Positions 45,561 through 55,691 of a DNA stretch of 64,000 nucleotides are shown here, piece after piece. The notes below the pieces were generated by a model. That model saw only the letters and a program-made list of their open reading frames with translations. It was not told the DNA's origin and did not search any database. The stretch lies in contig NZ_NOXU01000018.1 in the NCBI RefSeq assembly GCF_002251795.1, forward strand, positions 26,231-90,230, written 5' to 3'. Source of the DNA: Niveispirillum lacus. Lineage in GTDB: Bacteria; Pseudomonadota; Alphaproteobacteria; Azospirillales; Azospirillaceae. Position 1 is the stretch's first letter; each line of letters begins with the position of its first letter. The position numbers and the translations under genes were made by a program.

Positions 45561-46670
45561 ATGTCGCAAACGGCCCTTTATCAGAATGAACGCTGCTTCT
45601 GGCACTCCACCGGCGTCCAGGCGCTTTATATCCCGCTGGATACCTGGGTGCAGCCGCCGACGGGTTCGTACGGCGCCGACACGCCGGACAGCAAGCGCCG
45701 GCTGCTGAACCTGGCCCAGGCATCCGGACTGGTTGATGCGCTGGCTCTGCCCAAGGCACCGCCGGCCAGCCGGGAAGACCTGCTGCGCATCCACCCCGCC
45801 GACTATCTGGACCGGTTCAAGGCGGCCAGCGATGCTGGCGGCGGCGATCTGGGCCAGCTGGCCCCCTTCTCCAAGGGCGGGTATGAGATTGCCTGCATCT
45901 CCGCCGGGCTGGGTATTGAAGCGGTGGATGCCGTCGTCACTGGCCGGTTCAAAAATGCCTATGCACTGTGCCGGCCGGCGGGGCACCATTGCCTGCCCGA
46001 TATGCCTATGGGTTTCTGTCTCCTGTGCAACATTCCCATTGCCATCGAGGCGGCGCGGGCGAGGCACGGTGTCGGGCGGATCGCAGTGCTGGATTGGGAC
46101 GTCCATCATGGCAACGGCACCCAGCATGTCTATTATGATTGTGGCGACACTCTGACCATCTCCATTCATCAGGACCGCTGCTTCCCGCCAGGCTACAGTG
46201 GGGCCGAAGATCGCGGAGCCGCAAATGGCTTGGGCGCCAATATCAATATTCCGCTGCCAGCTGGGTCCGGACACAACACCTATCTGCGTGCGATGCAGAC
46301 CATCGTTATTCCGGCCGTGACCGCATTCAAACCGGAGCTGATCATTGTCGCCAGCGGACTGGACGCAAATGCTGTCGATCCCCTGGCACGCATGCTGCTG
46401 TACAGCGACAGCTATCGCGAGATCACGAAGTTGATCATGGGCGTCGCGGACTGCTTGTGCGGCGGTCGGCTAGTCGTGATCCACGAGGGTGGCTACTCCG
46501 AAGCCTATGTCCCCTTCTGCGGCCATGCGGTGCTTGAGACGCTGGCAGGCGTCCGCACGTCGGTGGCTGACCCCGAGCTGGAAATGTTTACGCGTTGGCA
46601 GCCGGCGCAGCAAATACAGTCCTTCCAAGACCAATGGGTCGATACTCTAGCCAAGGAACTTCTGACATGA
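45561..46670 (+). CDS. Class II HDAC-family deacetylase/amidohydrolase
   Basis: A 369-residue zinc hydrolase with the active-site His pair H142-H143 in RPAGHHCLPD, zinc ligands D180 and H182 in VLDWDVHHGNGTQ and D268 in VASGLDANAVDP, and a HEGGYSEAYVPF segment where the catalytic Tyr lies. No signal peptide: cytoplasmic. Bacterial members deacetylate acetylpolyamines and other N-acyl amines. In this cluster it may remove an acyl group from an imported amine derivative. It overlaps the next gene (ATGA). Confidence 0.9.
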   Translation: MSQTALYQNERCFWHSTGVQALYIPLDTWVQPPTGSYGADTPDSKRRLLNLAQASGLVDALALPKAPPASREDLLRIHPADYLDRFKAASDAGGGDLGQLAPFSKGGYEIACISAGLGIEAVDAVVTGRFKNAYALCRPAGHHCLPDMPMGFCLLCNIPIAIEAARARHGVGRIAVLDWDVHHGNGTQHVYYDCGDTLTISIHQDRCFPPGYSGAEDRGAANGLGANINIPLPAGSGHNTYLRAMQTIVIPAVTAFKPELIIVASGLDANAVDPLARMLLYSDSYREITKLIMGVADCLCGGRLVVIHEGGYSEAYVPFCGHAVLETLAGVRTSVADPELEMFTRWQPAQQIQSFQDQWVDTLAKELLT

Positions 46671-47362
46671 ACGTGAAAGCCTTTATTGTGACCGCTAGCC
46701 TGTTGATCTGTCCGATGACCTCCTGCCTGGCAGCGGAGATTCAGGCCGCGCCTGATGCCGGTTGGCGCGAGAAGGTCCGGCACTTCGCGGAAGCCAATTT
46801 CAAGCATCCTGCGTGGGGCTACAGCCATTCCGTCCGGGATTATGATCTGGCTCGACAACTGGCGGCGACAGATGGAGTCAAGCTGGATGATGATGTCCTG
46901 TTTGCAGCTGCCATGCTGCATGACATGGCTGCCTTCCCTGGCTATGCAGCCAAAGATGTGGATCATGCAGACGGGGCTGCGGAGCTTGTCGGGAACGTCC
47001 TGAAGGACACTGGCTTCCCCATGGGCAAATTGCAAGCCGTGCAGTCGGCCATCCGCACGCACATGTTCTTCCGGGACCCGGTCGGTCCGGAGGCGCTTTA
47101 CCTGCATGATGCCGACGCGCTGGAATGGCTGGGAGCGATCGGTATTGCGCGGCTGACCGCGACGGTCGACTTGACTGGAACCATCATCGGCGGCTCGCCC
47201 GACGGCCCGACCGTGGTCAAGGGTCTGCAGGCCAATCTGCAGGCCGTGCCGCAGCGGGTATTATCGAAGGCGGGCCAGGCGTTGGTGCCAGAGCGCAGCG
47301 CCTTCCTTAAGCGCTATCTCGAACTTCTGGGGGGACAGACCGATGATTTCAAGAAGCTTTAA
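46667..47362 (+). CDS. Exported HD-domain protein
   Basis: A 231-residue protein with a signal peptide (MNVKAFIVTASLLICPMTSC, with a possible lipobox or cleavage at LAA-EI). The HD superfamily core is visible: His in YSHSVRDYDLAR, the HD pair in FAAAMLHDMAAFPGY, and a later Asp in HDADALEWLGAIG. HD proteins are metal-dependent phosphohydrolases, but an exported member in an amine cluster probably acts on another substrate. Start overlaps the HDAC-like gene. Confidence 0.8.
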   Translation: MNVKAFIVTASLLICPMTSCLAAEIQAAPDAGWREKVRHFAEANFKHPAWGYSHSVRDYDLARQLAATDGVKLDDDVLFAAAMLHDMAAFPGYAAKDVDHADGAAELVGNVLKDTGFPMGKLQAVQSAIRTHMFFRDPVGPEALYLHDADALEWLGAIGIARLTATVDLTGTIIGGSPDGPTVVKGLQANLQAVPQRVLSKAGQALVPERSAFLKRYLELLGGQTDDFKKL

Positions 47363-48266
47363 GTCCCTTATGGTCGCCGCCCTGACCGTGGCGGCCGCCT
47401 GCCTGCCCGTCTGCGCCGCATACCCCGACCTGACCGTGACGGTGCATAAAGGCGGCTTTGCAACGGTGAATTCTTACATCATCTCCAATGGCAAGACGCT
47501 GACGGTCATCGATGTGCAGCGCAAGGGCTATGAAGCGCAGAAGCTGGCAGATCTGGTCCGGTCGATGGGCCTGCCGCTGACCCAAGTCTTCATCACCCAT
47601 GGTCATACCGACCATTTCACTGGCATGCATGTCTTTCGCGACCTGTTCCCTAAGGCCCGTATTCTGGTGGCGGATGAGGCCATCCGCCGCGACGTCAAGG
47701 AATATGCGATCTATATGGACCAGGGCGGGGCGACGGAGGCGGAAACGCCACTGGAGCGACCGCTGCGTCCGAAGTCAGCATCTTTCCCGGAAGGGTTCGA
47801 TTACGAGAACAGTATCGGCTTGCTGAAAGGGCCGGTGCTGAATTTCGATGGCGGCGGAGCCTGCGATGTCATGTCAACCTACCCCGCCACCGAAGCGCCG
47901 CACATGTCGACGCTTTACTGCAAGTCGATCAATGCCCTGTTCCTGGCCGACCTTGGTTATAACAAGGTGCATCCCTGGATGGGCGACGACATCACCATTG
48001 AACGGGTTGTCGCCTGGAAAAAGGAGCTAGTGCGTCTCCGTCGGGAATATGGTCAGTTGAACCCTACCATCTATCCCGGCCATGGTGATCCCGGCACCAT
48101 CGCCATGGTGGATGAGCTGATCAGTTATTTCGACAATTATCTGCGCATCGTCGCTAATGCCGAGAACAGAACAGACGCCATGATGCAGATCACTAGGCTT
48201 TATCCTGATTACAAGGAAGCCGACTTCTTCCTAAAGTATAGCCTGATTAACCATATCGGGGAATAG
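47343..48266 (+). CDS. Exported MBL-fold hydrolase
   Basis: A 307-residue metallo-beta-lactamase-fold protein with a signal peptide (SLMVAALTVAAACLPVCA). The metal motif HGHTDH is at residues 86-91 within VFITHGHTDHFTG, followed by later ligands in ALFLADLGYNKVHPW and TIYPGHGDPG. It overlaps the HD gene by 20 bases and is the last gene of the run. MBL proteins in catabolic clusters are often esterases, lactonases or amidases; the substrate is unknown. Confidence 0.86.
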   Translation: MISRSFKSLMVAALTVAAACLPVCAAYPDLTVTVHKGGFATVNSYIISNGKTLTVIDVQRKGYEAQKLADLVRSMGLPLTQVFITHGHTDHFTGMHVFRDLFPKARILVADEAIRRDVKEYAIYMDQGGATEAETPLERPLRPKSASFPEGFDYENSIGLLKGPVLNFDGGGACDVMSTYPATEAPHMSTLYCKSINALFLADLGYNKVHPWMGDDITIERVVAWKKELVRLRREYGQLNPTIYPGHGDPGTIAMVDELISYFDNYLRIVANAENRTDAMMQITRLYPDYKEADFFLKYSLINHIGE

Positions 48267-48297
48267 CCGCTGTTATAACCTGCATCATTCACCGGAG

Positions 48298-48383
48298 TGA
48301 CGGGCGTGCTTCAGCCCTTTTATCGGAGGTTGAATTCGGATTCTGGCACCGAAACGCACCGATTAGGGGAGCCACACCCGTCA
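48298..48383. repeat. Inverted repeat pair 75 bases apart
   Basis: TGACGGGCGTG (48298-48308) and CACACCCGTCA (48373-48383) are inverted copies with one mismatch. They enclose 64 bases and could be the ends of a small non-autonomous element or a deleted insertion sequence. No target duplication was seen. Confidence 0.4.
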
Positions 48384-48582
48384 TACTTGAAACTACGCTT
48401 TCTCTGCCGAGCCTGTCAGCTGTTTCCGCCAAACTGATCGAGGCCTGGTTTGGTGGCGGCAGAGAAACGTTTCGGCGTGAGGAACGGCATAATGCGTCTT
48501 GCATGTGGATCGGCTCAGAAACGTGCCCCCAGGGCAAGCTCTCGCTATGTATCTGAGATAGACCGGAGAATGGTAGTTGAAC

Positions 48583-48614
48583 CAGTGTCACGGTCGGCGC
48601 CGATCGTGACACTG
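48583..48614. repeat. 32-base nearly perfect palindrome
   Basis: Fifteen of sixteen base pairs are symmetric (the exception is a G-T pair at 48593/48604). Arms CAGTGTCACG and CGTGACACTG surround a TCGGCGCCGA centre with no loop. The absence of a loop favours a protein-binding site or element end rather than a terminator. Confidence 0.55.
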
Positions 48615-48972
48615 CCTATTCCGGCAATTTCTTCGTCGCGACAAGCACTTGCGATTGTTTTGGGTGGGGCACTGCCCCGAGCCGATTGACACCCAACAGC
48701 GGCACCAGGTTGGCAGCGGCCTCCGGTTCACCGTCCATCGATGTGATCGGGGCAATCAGGGGCGCTGGTGGGCGTTACAATTTGATAGCTTTCAATTGGT
48801 TGACGTCCGCTCTCCCTTTGCTGAGCTGCATACAAAAATGTCTAAACCCCACGGATCGTCACTTTCTTCGCCCGGAAATGATTTGAGTCATCGCGCCGAG
48901 GATGGAGTTGGCGACAAATGATGAACCAGCCGAGTCATCTCACCCAGGCAAGGTTCGAGAGGAGCGACGGGA

Positions 48973-50748
48973 ATGCCGACCATCGACTCAGACATTGCCA
49001 CGTTCCCCGACCTGCCATGCCCTGAAATCACAGGCGTGGTTGCCAGTGCGACTACTGATGCGCTGATGGTCACCGGTCCGGACGACCGTATCCTGTTCGT
49101 CAATCCTGCCTTTTCCCGGATCACCGGTTTTTCCTGCGCGGAACTTTTTGGGCAGGAGCCGTTCATGTGGAAAACCGACCGTTCACCGCCCGATTTTTAT
49201 CACCAAATGTGGCAGATACTCCGGGACAAAGGGTTCTGGGAAGGCGACCTTTGGAACCAGAACAAGACAGGTCAGGCGTTCAGCGAATGGACCCGTATCC
49301 ACCGCCTGCGGTCCACATCGTCGGATGAGGCCTTTCACGTCACCCTGTTTTCGGACGTGTCGCAGCGTCGCCGTTCACGGCCACGCCAGGTCAAAAGCCA
49401 GCTTACCGATGGTTTGACCGGCCTGCCGAACCGCTACCGTTTTGTGACCGACCTTCGATCCGCCCTTGGTCGTGCCGGCGTGCCGTCGGTTACCGTCATT
49501 GTCATGAACATTGACCAGTTCCGCCGCGTCAATGAACAGGCGGGACATGAAGGCGGCGACCGACTGTTGAACCGTATTGCCTGCGCTCTGCGGTAGCGGC
49601 TGCGTGCAACCGATGTGCTGGCGCGGCTGGCCGGTGATGAATTTGCTGTCCTGCTGGCCAACCCGATCGAGAATGAGGATGCGCTGTGCCTGGTCCACGA
49701 CCTGCAGGAGGTCATTGCCGAGGCCGGAAAGGATGCCGCGCTGAACGATCCGTTGACGACGTCGGCTGGTATTGTCACCCACACCGGCGCGTGTGCCGAC
49801 CCCTGTGAGGAGTCGGAGTTGATGCTGCGCAACGCCATTGCCGCCGTCGATGATGCGCGCCGCGCCGGGCACCATCGGGTCGCCATCCATACAGAGGAAA
49901 GTGCGGCCCGTCGGCTGGCCCGGCAGACGCAGGAACGCGCCCTGCGCAAGGCGATTGAGAGCAACGCGCTGGCCCTGCATTTTCAGCCCAAGGTCGATCT
50001 GCGCACAGGCGCTGTGATCGGCGCAGAGGCACTGGTGCGCTGGCACCTGGAAGGCACCGGCGACATCCCGCCCGCCCAGTTCATCCCCCTGGCCGAGGAA
50101 TGCGGTCTGATCCAACGTATAGGGGAGATTACTCTTGAAAAGGCCTTTGCGGCCCTGACCGCCTGGATGGCGACGGGCCGGCCGCCGGTGCCGGTGTCGA
50201 TCAATGTGTCGGCCGTGCAGTTGGACGGGCGTCTTCTGGCGGCGAAGCTGCGCGACCTGCTGCGCAGCAATATGGTGCCGCCGGAACTGATCGAAATAGA
50301 GGTGACGGAGACGGCGTTTGCGCATGACATGGAAGGTGCCATTGCCGAACTTCAGGCCGTGCGGGCCATGGGGGTTCGGATTGCGCTGGATGATTTCGGC
50401 ACAGGCTACGCCACCTTATCGCTGCTGCAACGGCTTCCAGTCGACACGCTGAAGATCGACCGGTCCTTTGTCTCGGAAATGATAGATACCCGTTCATCGG
50501 AAGAGATCGTCCGGATGGTGATCGCGCTGGCCCGCGCGCTGGGCAAGGACCTGGTGGCTGAAGGCGTGGAGACCGTCGAACAGTCACGCCGCCTCGTCGA
50601 ACTCGGCTGCGAGGCGGGACAGGGGTGGCTCTATGCCAGGGCCATGCCCTTTGACGTGCTGATGGCGTTCATCGAAAAAAGCCACAGTACCGAACCAGGC
50701 CGAGTGCAATCGAACATGCCCCTAGCCCTGCGGAGGGTTGCCCCATGA
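48973..50748 (+). pseudogene. PAS-GGDEF-EAL protein with an in-frame stop
   Basis: From 48973, with GAGAGGAG upstream, the frame encodes a PAS domain (MVTGPDDRILFVNPAFSRIT) and the first half of a GGDEF domain (DGLTGLPNRYRFVTDL). A TAG at 49594-49596 then interrupts LR-RLRATDVLARLAGDEFAV; the frame is otherwise continuous to 50748. The GGDEF signature is degenerate (AGDEF). The EAL domain is intact in its motifs: GAEALVRW, ALDDFGTGYATLSLLQRL, LKIDRSFV and AEGVETVEQSRRL. One C-to-T change from CAG would explain the stop. Reinitiation at about 49615 could still make an EAL-containing phosphodiesterase. The last codons overlap the next gene. Confidence 0.82.
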
Positions 50749-52202
50749 CACCGGTCGAACGGTTACGCGCGCTTACATCGCTTCTGGTTCTGGCACTTCT
50801 TGCCCTTCAGGTTCCCACCATCACGGTGTTGCCGGTGCTGATGTCCGGCACCTCCTCGCTGGCAGCGCCAGCGGTGGCCCTGCTCTGCCTTGGTGCAGCA
50901 CTGGCGGCATGGCGGTTTGCACCGACACAGACCTCACGGCTTGTGATGGCGGTCAGCCTGCCTGTGGCGGCGTCAATGTCGGTTGTCGCCGTCGCCGGCC
51001 ATCCCTGGCAGACCGCGATGGTGACCTATGTCCATGTGCTGACCGCATTGTTGGTTGGTTTCAGCGATTGGCGCTGTGTGGGCGTCGCCGTGGCGACGAC
51101 GGTTCTGCTGACCCTGGCGGCCTTCCTGGCGGAGGTGCCGGGGGTCGGTGGCGGCGACGTTCTGCAGGTATTGGCAGAGATGTGGCTGACGATTTTCGGC
51201 GGCGCCCTCCTTGGGTGGCTGGCCCTGTCCATGGCGCGGGCCTTTGATAATGCCGCCGCGGCCCTGTCGGACACCGAATCCGCCCATGCGTCGCTGACCA
51301 CCATGATGAATGAGCGTGAAGAGGCGGAAAGGCGCGCCAAGCAGGAACGTGGACGGCTGTTAACCGCGGTGGCTGAAGAGTTGGAGGCCAAGGTCGGCGG
51401 TCTTGCCGATGAGGTCGCCAGCGAAGCCGCGGTGGCGGCCACGGATGCAGAAAGCCTTCATACCCTGGTCGCGAAAGGCTCTCAGGCTTCTGAAGTCATG
51501 GCCGATGACGGCCGGAAGGCGTTGACGGGTGCCGAGGCGGTGGCCGAAGCCAGCCAGCAATTGTCTGGTGCCATTGCAGAGGTCAGCGGACAAACCGCCC
51601 ATTGTTCCGCGCTCGCCCGCGGGGCCGCCGATATCGCGCGCACCACGCAATCGGCGGTGCTGGAGCTGCGCCAGGCAGCCGACAGTATCCAGGACGTGGT
51701 TTCCGCCATCACGGAGATCGCGGAGACCATTAATCTGCTGGCCCTTAACGCCTCAATCGAAGCCGCCAGGGCCGGGGAGGCCGGCAAGGGCTTTGCCGTT
51801 GTCGCCTCTGAGGTCAAGCACCTGGCCGGGCAGACGGCAAAGGCGACCGCCCAGGTGGGCGAACGTATTGCCGCCATCCGCCACGGGGCCGGTTCTGCCG
51901 CCGAAGCGGTGACCAGTATCCTGGAGGCGGTGTTCAAGGTTGATGCGGCCAGTGCCGCCATCGTGGCTGCGGTGGAGGAACAGGACGCCGCGACCCGGAA
52001 GATCGCCAGTGGTGCCGCCGAAGCGGCCATGATCGCGCAGTCTACGGCGGTCGGCGGTACCAACATGGTAGCCAACTGGGCTGATGCCAGCCACCGTGCG
52101 GACAGCGTGACAGAGCTTGCCGGCCGGGTTGCGGAACGGACCGACCGCCTGCGCAATGCTTTGACGCATCTGCTGGATCGTATTCGGACCGAGGCGGTTT
52201 AA
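50745..52202 (+). CDS. Methyl-accepting chemotaxis-type transducer
   Basis: A 485-residue protein. About 155 N-terminal residues form six hydrophobic helices instead of a periplasmic sensor. A coiled-coil and an MCP signalling domain follow, with the hairpin tip near [20 protein letters not shown] and [20 protein letters not shown], and [14 protein letters not shown] later. It presumably senses membrane state or cytoplasmic signals and controls CheA. It starts at the 3' end of the EAL gene (ATGA overlap). Confidence 0.88.
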   Translation: MTPVERLRALTSLLVLALLALQVPTITVLPVLMSGTSSLAAPAVALLCLGAALAAWRFAPTQTSRLVMAVSLPVAASMSVVAVAGHPWQTAMVTYVHVLTALLVGFSDWRCVGVAVATTVLLTLAAFLAEVPGVGGGDVLQVLAEMWLTIFGGALLGWLALSMARAFDNAAAALSDTESAHASLTTMMNEREEAERRAKQERGRLLTAVAEELEAKVGGLADEVASEAAVAATDAESLHTLVAKGSQASEVMADDGRKALTGAEAVAEASQQLSGAIAEVSGQTAHCSALARGAADIARTTQSAVLELRQAADSIQDVVSAITEIAETINLLALNASIEAARAGEAGKGFAVVASEVKHLAGQTAKATAQVGERIAAIRHGAGSAAEAVTSILEAVFKVDAASAAIVAAVEEQDAATRKIASGAAEAAMIAQSTAVGGTNMVANWADASHRADSVTELAGRVAERTDRLRNALTHLLDRIRTEAV

Positions 52203-52281
52203 CTTAAGATTGTTCAGAATGGACACTTCAAGATTGAGTGCTATCTCAGCGCGATCTTTTGCTTAGGATCCGGGGCTTTGA

Positions 52282-53328
52282 ATGAATTTTGATGACACTT
52301 TGGCTAATGCAAGGAAGTTCGGCGCAGCCGCAGCCGCAAGCCTGTCGAGGTACGGAATCGCGCCCACGCCTGCCGCCTACGGTGTCTGGTACACCTATCA
52401 CGCCGGGCATCTCCCGGACCTGGTCAGTGCACTCACTCGCATAATTGCAGCCGGCACCGGCCCGACAGACCTGGACTGCCAGAGTCTGTATGAGCGGTTT
52501 CTGTCGGGCAGTGTAGAGGCGAAAATTGTGGAGGATACCAGCACCGCCTTGCAGGAGGCTCTCGACATTGCCGTGTCGGCCCTGCGCGATGCCAGTGAAG
52601 ACGCCACAGACTATGGCGATATCCTCAACAAAACGGCTGTGGCGTTGAAGTCATCGTCGCTGTCGTCGGTTCCGCTGCACGATATCATTTCCGCCCTGGC
52701 CCGCCGCACGGCGAAGACCGTGAACCATAATCTGCAACTGCAAGGCCGGCTTCAGGACTCGGCCAGCGAGCTTCAGACCATGCGGTCTACCCTGGCGACC
52801 GTGCATCGTGAGGCCAATACCGATGGGCTGACAGGCGTCGCTAATCGTCGTAGGTTCGATACGGTGCTGCGAAATGAGATTGCACGCGCGGGTGCTGACA
52901 ATCAGCCCTTCTCGCTCATCATCGCGGATGTCGATCATTTCAAGAAATTCAACGACACGCACGGACACACAGTCGGTGATCAGGTACTAAGGTCTGCTGC
53001 CGGTCTTTTGAGTTCGATGGTGCGCGAAGGCGATACGGTCGCCCGGTATGGTGGTGAGGAGTTCGCCATCATCCTTCCCGGTATCAGCATCGATCAGGCC
53101 GCTGCCACAGCTGAGCGGCTGCGGGCCTCTGTTGCAAGTCGTAAGATCATACAGCGGGGCTCAGGTACCCCCGTCGGCTCCGTAACTATGTCGTTCGGGA
53201 TTGCTGAATACTGGAGCGCTGAAACAGCGAATTCCCTTATTGAGCGAGCGGATCGTGCTCTCTACTCGGCCAAAGCGGGTGGTCGCAACATGGTGTGTGT
53301 AGGATATATTGATGAGGAAGTGCTGTAG
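52282..53328 (+). CDS. Diguanylate cyclase (GGDEF)
   Basis: A 348-residue cytoplasmic protein. Residues ~1-165 are helical with no recognised sensor domain (begins [20 protein letters not shown]). The GGDEF domain has [30 protein letters not shown] and an intact GGEEF in [14 protein letters not shown]. An RxxD inhibitory site (REGD) sits five residues before GGEEF, so product inhibition is expected. It makes c-di-GMP. Confidence 0.92.
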   Translation: MNFDDTLANARKFGAAAAASLSRYGIAPTPAAYGVWYTYHAGHLPDLVSALTRIIAAGTGPTDLDCQSLYERFLSGSVEAKIVEDTSTALQEALDIAVSALRDASEDATDYGDILNKTAVALKSSSLSSVPLHDIISALARRTAKTVNHNLQLQGRLQDSASELQTMRSTLATVHREANTDGLTGVANRRRFDTVLRNEIARAGADNQPFSLIIADVDHFKKFNDTHGHTVGDQVLRSAAGLLSSMVREGDTVARYGGEEFAIILPGISIDQAAATAERLRASVASRKIIQRGSGTPVGSVTMSFGIAEYWSAETANSLIERADRALYSAKAGGRNMVCVGYIDEEVL

Positions 53329-53679
53329 ATGCCATGTGTCGCTGGCTGGAAAAAACTCCCCAGAAGTGGCACATCAAAAGAGGTGATCCCGCCAACTCTA
53401 GAAACCACTATACAGAGTGAGGGTGAACCATTTCAAATTTGCCCTTTACACCTCCGTCGTGGCCTTCGCTGGTGACGGCCCAAGAGGGGCTGCAAAGCGG
53501 GAGACGCTGCGCAGATAAACGAGCTCAATCTCGGCACCAAGCCGCCGTACACTCGTTGCGTTGATCAGACGCTGACGCAACGGACCTACCGTCGGGACGA
53601 AAGTCGATATTCATGGCTGGCTACTCTGGCTGGCCGGAACCTCAACGTTCAGTTCTTCGGCAAAACCCGGTAATCCACA
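53329..53679. other. Intergenic region up to IS66 insertion
   Basis: About 350 bases with no recognised gene. The last eight bases (AATCCACA, 53672-53679) are the left copy of the target duplication of the adjacent IS66 element. Before insertion this region was continuous with 56182 onwards. Confidence 0.4.
53672..53679. repeat. Left target-site duplication of IS66 element
   Basis: AATCCACA, identical to 56174-56181 on the other side of the element. IS66 elements make 8-bp duplications. Confidence 0.9.
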
Positions 53680-53692
53680 GTAAGCGGTGTTT

Positions 53693-55273
53693 TCAGGCCA
53701 CGGCAGTTTCGGCCTGCTGGGCATATCTCCAGGGCAACAGCTCATCGAGCCTCGTGATCGGATGCCCGCTGGCGAGTTTGGTCAGGACATCGGCGAACCA
53801 GGCCTGCGGATCGACACCGCTGAGCTTGCAGGTTTCCACCAGCGACGCGCTGGTCGCCCAGTGCTCGCCGCCACCGTCGCTGCCGGCGAACAGAGCATTC
53901 TTGTGCGTGAGGGCGAGCGGGCGGGTGCTGCGCTCCACGCTGTTGCTGTCGATCTCCACCCGGCCGTCGTCGAGGAACAGCGTCAGCCCTTCCCAGCGGC
54001 TGAGCGCGTAGCGGATCGCCTCGGCCAATGTCGATTTGCGCGACACGGTCGCCAGTTGCTTTTCCAGCCACGTCTTCAGTTCCGCAATCAGCGGCGTCGA
54101 GCGGGCCTGGCGCTCCCGGCGGCGCGCTTCGGAGTCATGGCCGCGGATCTCGGCCTCCACTGCGTACAACTGGGCGATGCGCCGCAAGGCTTCGCTGGCG
54201 ATCGGCGCCGAGCCGCCGGTCTGGAGATCATTGAAGCCGCGGCGGACGTGCGCCCAGCAGAAGGCGAGGCGCACGGCTCTGCCCTCGGCCAGCTTGCGAT
54301 AGCCGGCATAGCCGTCGACCTGGAGCACGCCGGTGAACCCCTGCAGATGCGCCACCGGCCGTTCCGCCTTGCGATCAGGAGCATAGACGTAGGTCACCGC
54401 CGGCGGCTCCGGTCCGTTCCAGGGGCGATCGTCGCGCGCGTAGGCCCAGAGCTGGCCGGTCTTCGTACTGCCCCGTCCGGGGTCGAGCACCGGCGCCGTC
54501 GTCTCGTCAGCAAACAGCTTGCCCGACGCCTTCAGGCTGGCCATCAACCGCTCATGCAGGGGCCGCAGGTACCACGCCGCCCGTCCGACCCAGTCGGCCA
54601 GGGTGGAGCGGTCGAGATCGACACCCTGGCGCGCGTAGATCTGGGCTTGGCGGTAGAGCGGCAGGTGATCGGCGTACTTGGACACCAGCACGTGGGCGAT
54701 CAGCGCCTCGGTGGGGATGCCGGCGTCCACGATGCGCGCCGGCGCCGCGGCCTGCACGACGCCCTCCTCGCACTGGCGGCAGGCGTATTTCGGCCGGCGG
54801 GTCACCAGCACCCGGAAGCGGGCCGGGACGAGGTCGAGACGCTGCGAGACATTCTCGCCGATGGGATGCAGCGTGCCGCCGCAACACGGGCAGGTCTTGT
54901 CGGCGACATCGATGAGGATCTCCTCGCGCGGCAGATCGGCCGGCAGGTTCCCGCGGTTCACCCGACGCCGTGGCGGCGAAGGGGCCGGCTTGGCCGCCAC
55001 GGTGCCGGTGGGCTCGGCCTCCTTGGCGGCCAGCGTCTGCTCCAGGTCCTCCAAGGCCAAGGCCAGCTGGTCCGGATCAAGGCGCTCGGCCCGGCGGCCG
55101 AAGCGATGGCGCTGCAATTCCCGGATGATCTGGCGCAACCGGGCGATCTCCTCCTCGGCCGAGGAGCGGGCCGCCCCCAGCTCCGCGGCATGCCGAAGCC
55201 GTTCGGCCAGCAGCAGGGCACGCAGTTCGTCAGGATCGCTGGGAAGGGTTTCAGGCGCGGTCGTCACGTCCAC
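53693..55273 (-). CDS. tnpC: IS66 transposase TnpC
   Basis: A 526-residue protein with an N-terminal coiled coil (EEEIARLRQIIRELQRHRFG), a zinc-binding segment TCPCCGGTLHPIGENVSQRL, and the DDE-type core with LFADETTAPVLDPGRGSTKT, LQVDGYAGYRKLAEG and IDSNSVERSTRPLALTHKN. It is full length and uninterrupted. Confidence 0.95.
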   Translation of the reverse strand: MDVTTAPETLPSDPDELRALLLAERLRHAAELGAARSSAEEEIARLRQIIRELQRHRFGRRAERLDPDQLALALEDLEQTLAAKEAEPTGTVAAKPAPSPPRRRVNRGNLPADLPREEILIDVADKTCPCCGGTLHPIGENVSQRLDLVPARFRVLVTRRPKYACRQCEEGVVQAAAPARIVDAGIPTEALIAHVLVSKYADHLPLYRQAQIYARQGVDLDRSTLADWVGRAAWYLRPLHERLMASLKASGKLFADETTAPVLDPGRGSTKTGQLWAYARDDRPWNGPEPPAVTYVYAPDRKAERPVAHLQGFTGVLQVDGYAGYRKLAEGRAVRLAFCWAHVRRGFNDLQTGGSAPIASEALRRIAQLYAVEAEIRGHDSEARRRERQARSTPLIAELKTWLEKQLATVSRKSTLAEAIRYALSRWEGLTLFLDDGRVEIDSNSVERSTRPLALTHKNALFAGSDGGGEHWATSASLVETCKLSGVDPQAWFADVLTKLASGHPITRLDELLPWRYAQQAETAVA

Positions 55274-55337
55274 CAGTATAGCGGCGGCTTACGCAGTCCT
55301 CGCCTCCGAAGCGGTGGCCGAGTCGCTGTGTCGCAGC

Positions 55338-55691
55338 TCAGCTGGCGGACGTCGGCCGAGGCACCCGCACGCCCCGCACCCGGGTCCAGTCCAGACCCTC
55401 GACGAGCGCCGAGAGCTGAGCCGGGGTCAGCCGGATCACGCCGTCGCGGATCGCTGGCCAGCGGAACTGGCCGGCCTCCAATCTCTTCGCGATGAGAACC
55501 AATCCGGTGCCGTCCCAGTGCAGGAGTTTCACCCGGTCGGAGCGCTTGGAGCGGAAGACGTAGACGACCCCGCTGAAGGGATCCGCCCTCAGTTGCTGCT
55601 GCACCAGGGCGGCCAAACCATCCATGCCCTTGCGGAAATCGACCGGCTTGGCGGCGACAAGAACCCGCACCGCGCCCTCGATACCGATCAC
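55338..55691 (-). CDS. tnpB: IS66 accessory protein TnpB
   Basis: A 117-residue IS66 Orf2 protein: VLVAAKPVDFRKGMDGLAAL, then GVVYVFRSKRSDRVKLLHWD and EAGQFRWPAIRDGVIRLTPA. The start overlaps the tnpA stop by four bases. Confidence 0.94.
   Translation of the reverse strand: MIGIEGAVRVLVAAKPVDFRKGMDGLAALVQQQLRADPFSGVVYVFRSKRSDRVKLLHWDGTGLVLIAKRLEAGQFRWPAIRDGVIRLTPAQLSALVEGLDWTRVRGVRVPRPTSAS

Larger units (their letters stand above)
48267..48972. other. 700-base intergenic region with inverted repeats
   Basis: No credible gene is seen. Two inverted-repeat structures are present (48298-48383 and 48583-48614, listed separately). Its mixed composition and end-like repeats suggest decayed mobile-element DNA between the amine cluster and the c-di-GMP genes. 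Confidence 0.4.

Noticed and set aside
44178..46274. 698-codon open frame on the minus strand across the second amidohydrolase and HDAC-like genes
   Set aside because: Both plus-strand proteins have full active-site motifs; the antisense frame has His/Gln/Gly-rich low-complexity composition typical of shadow frames.
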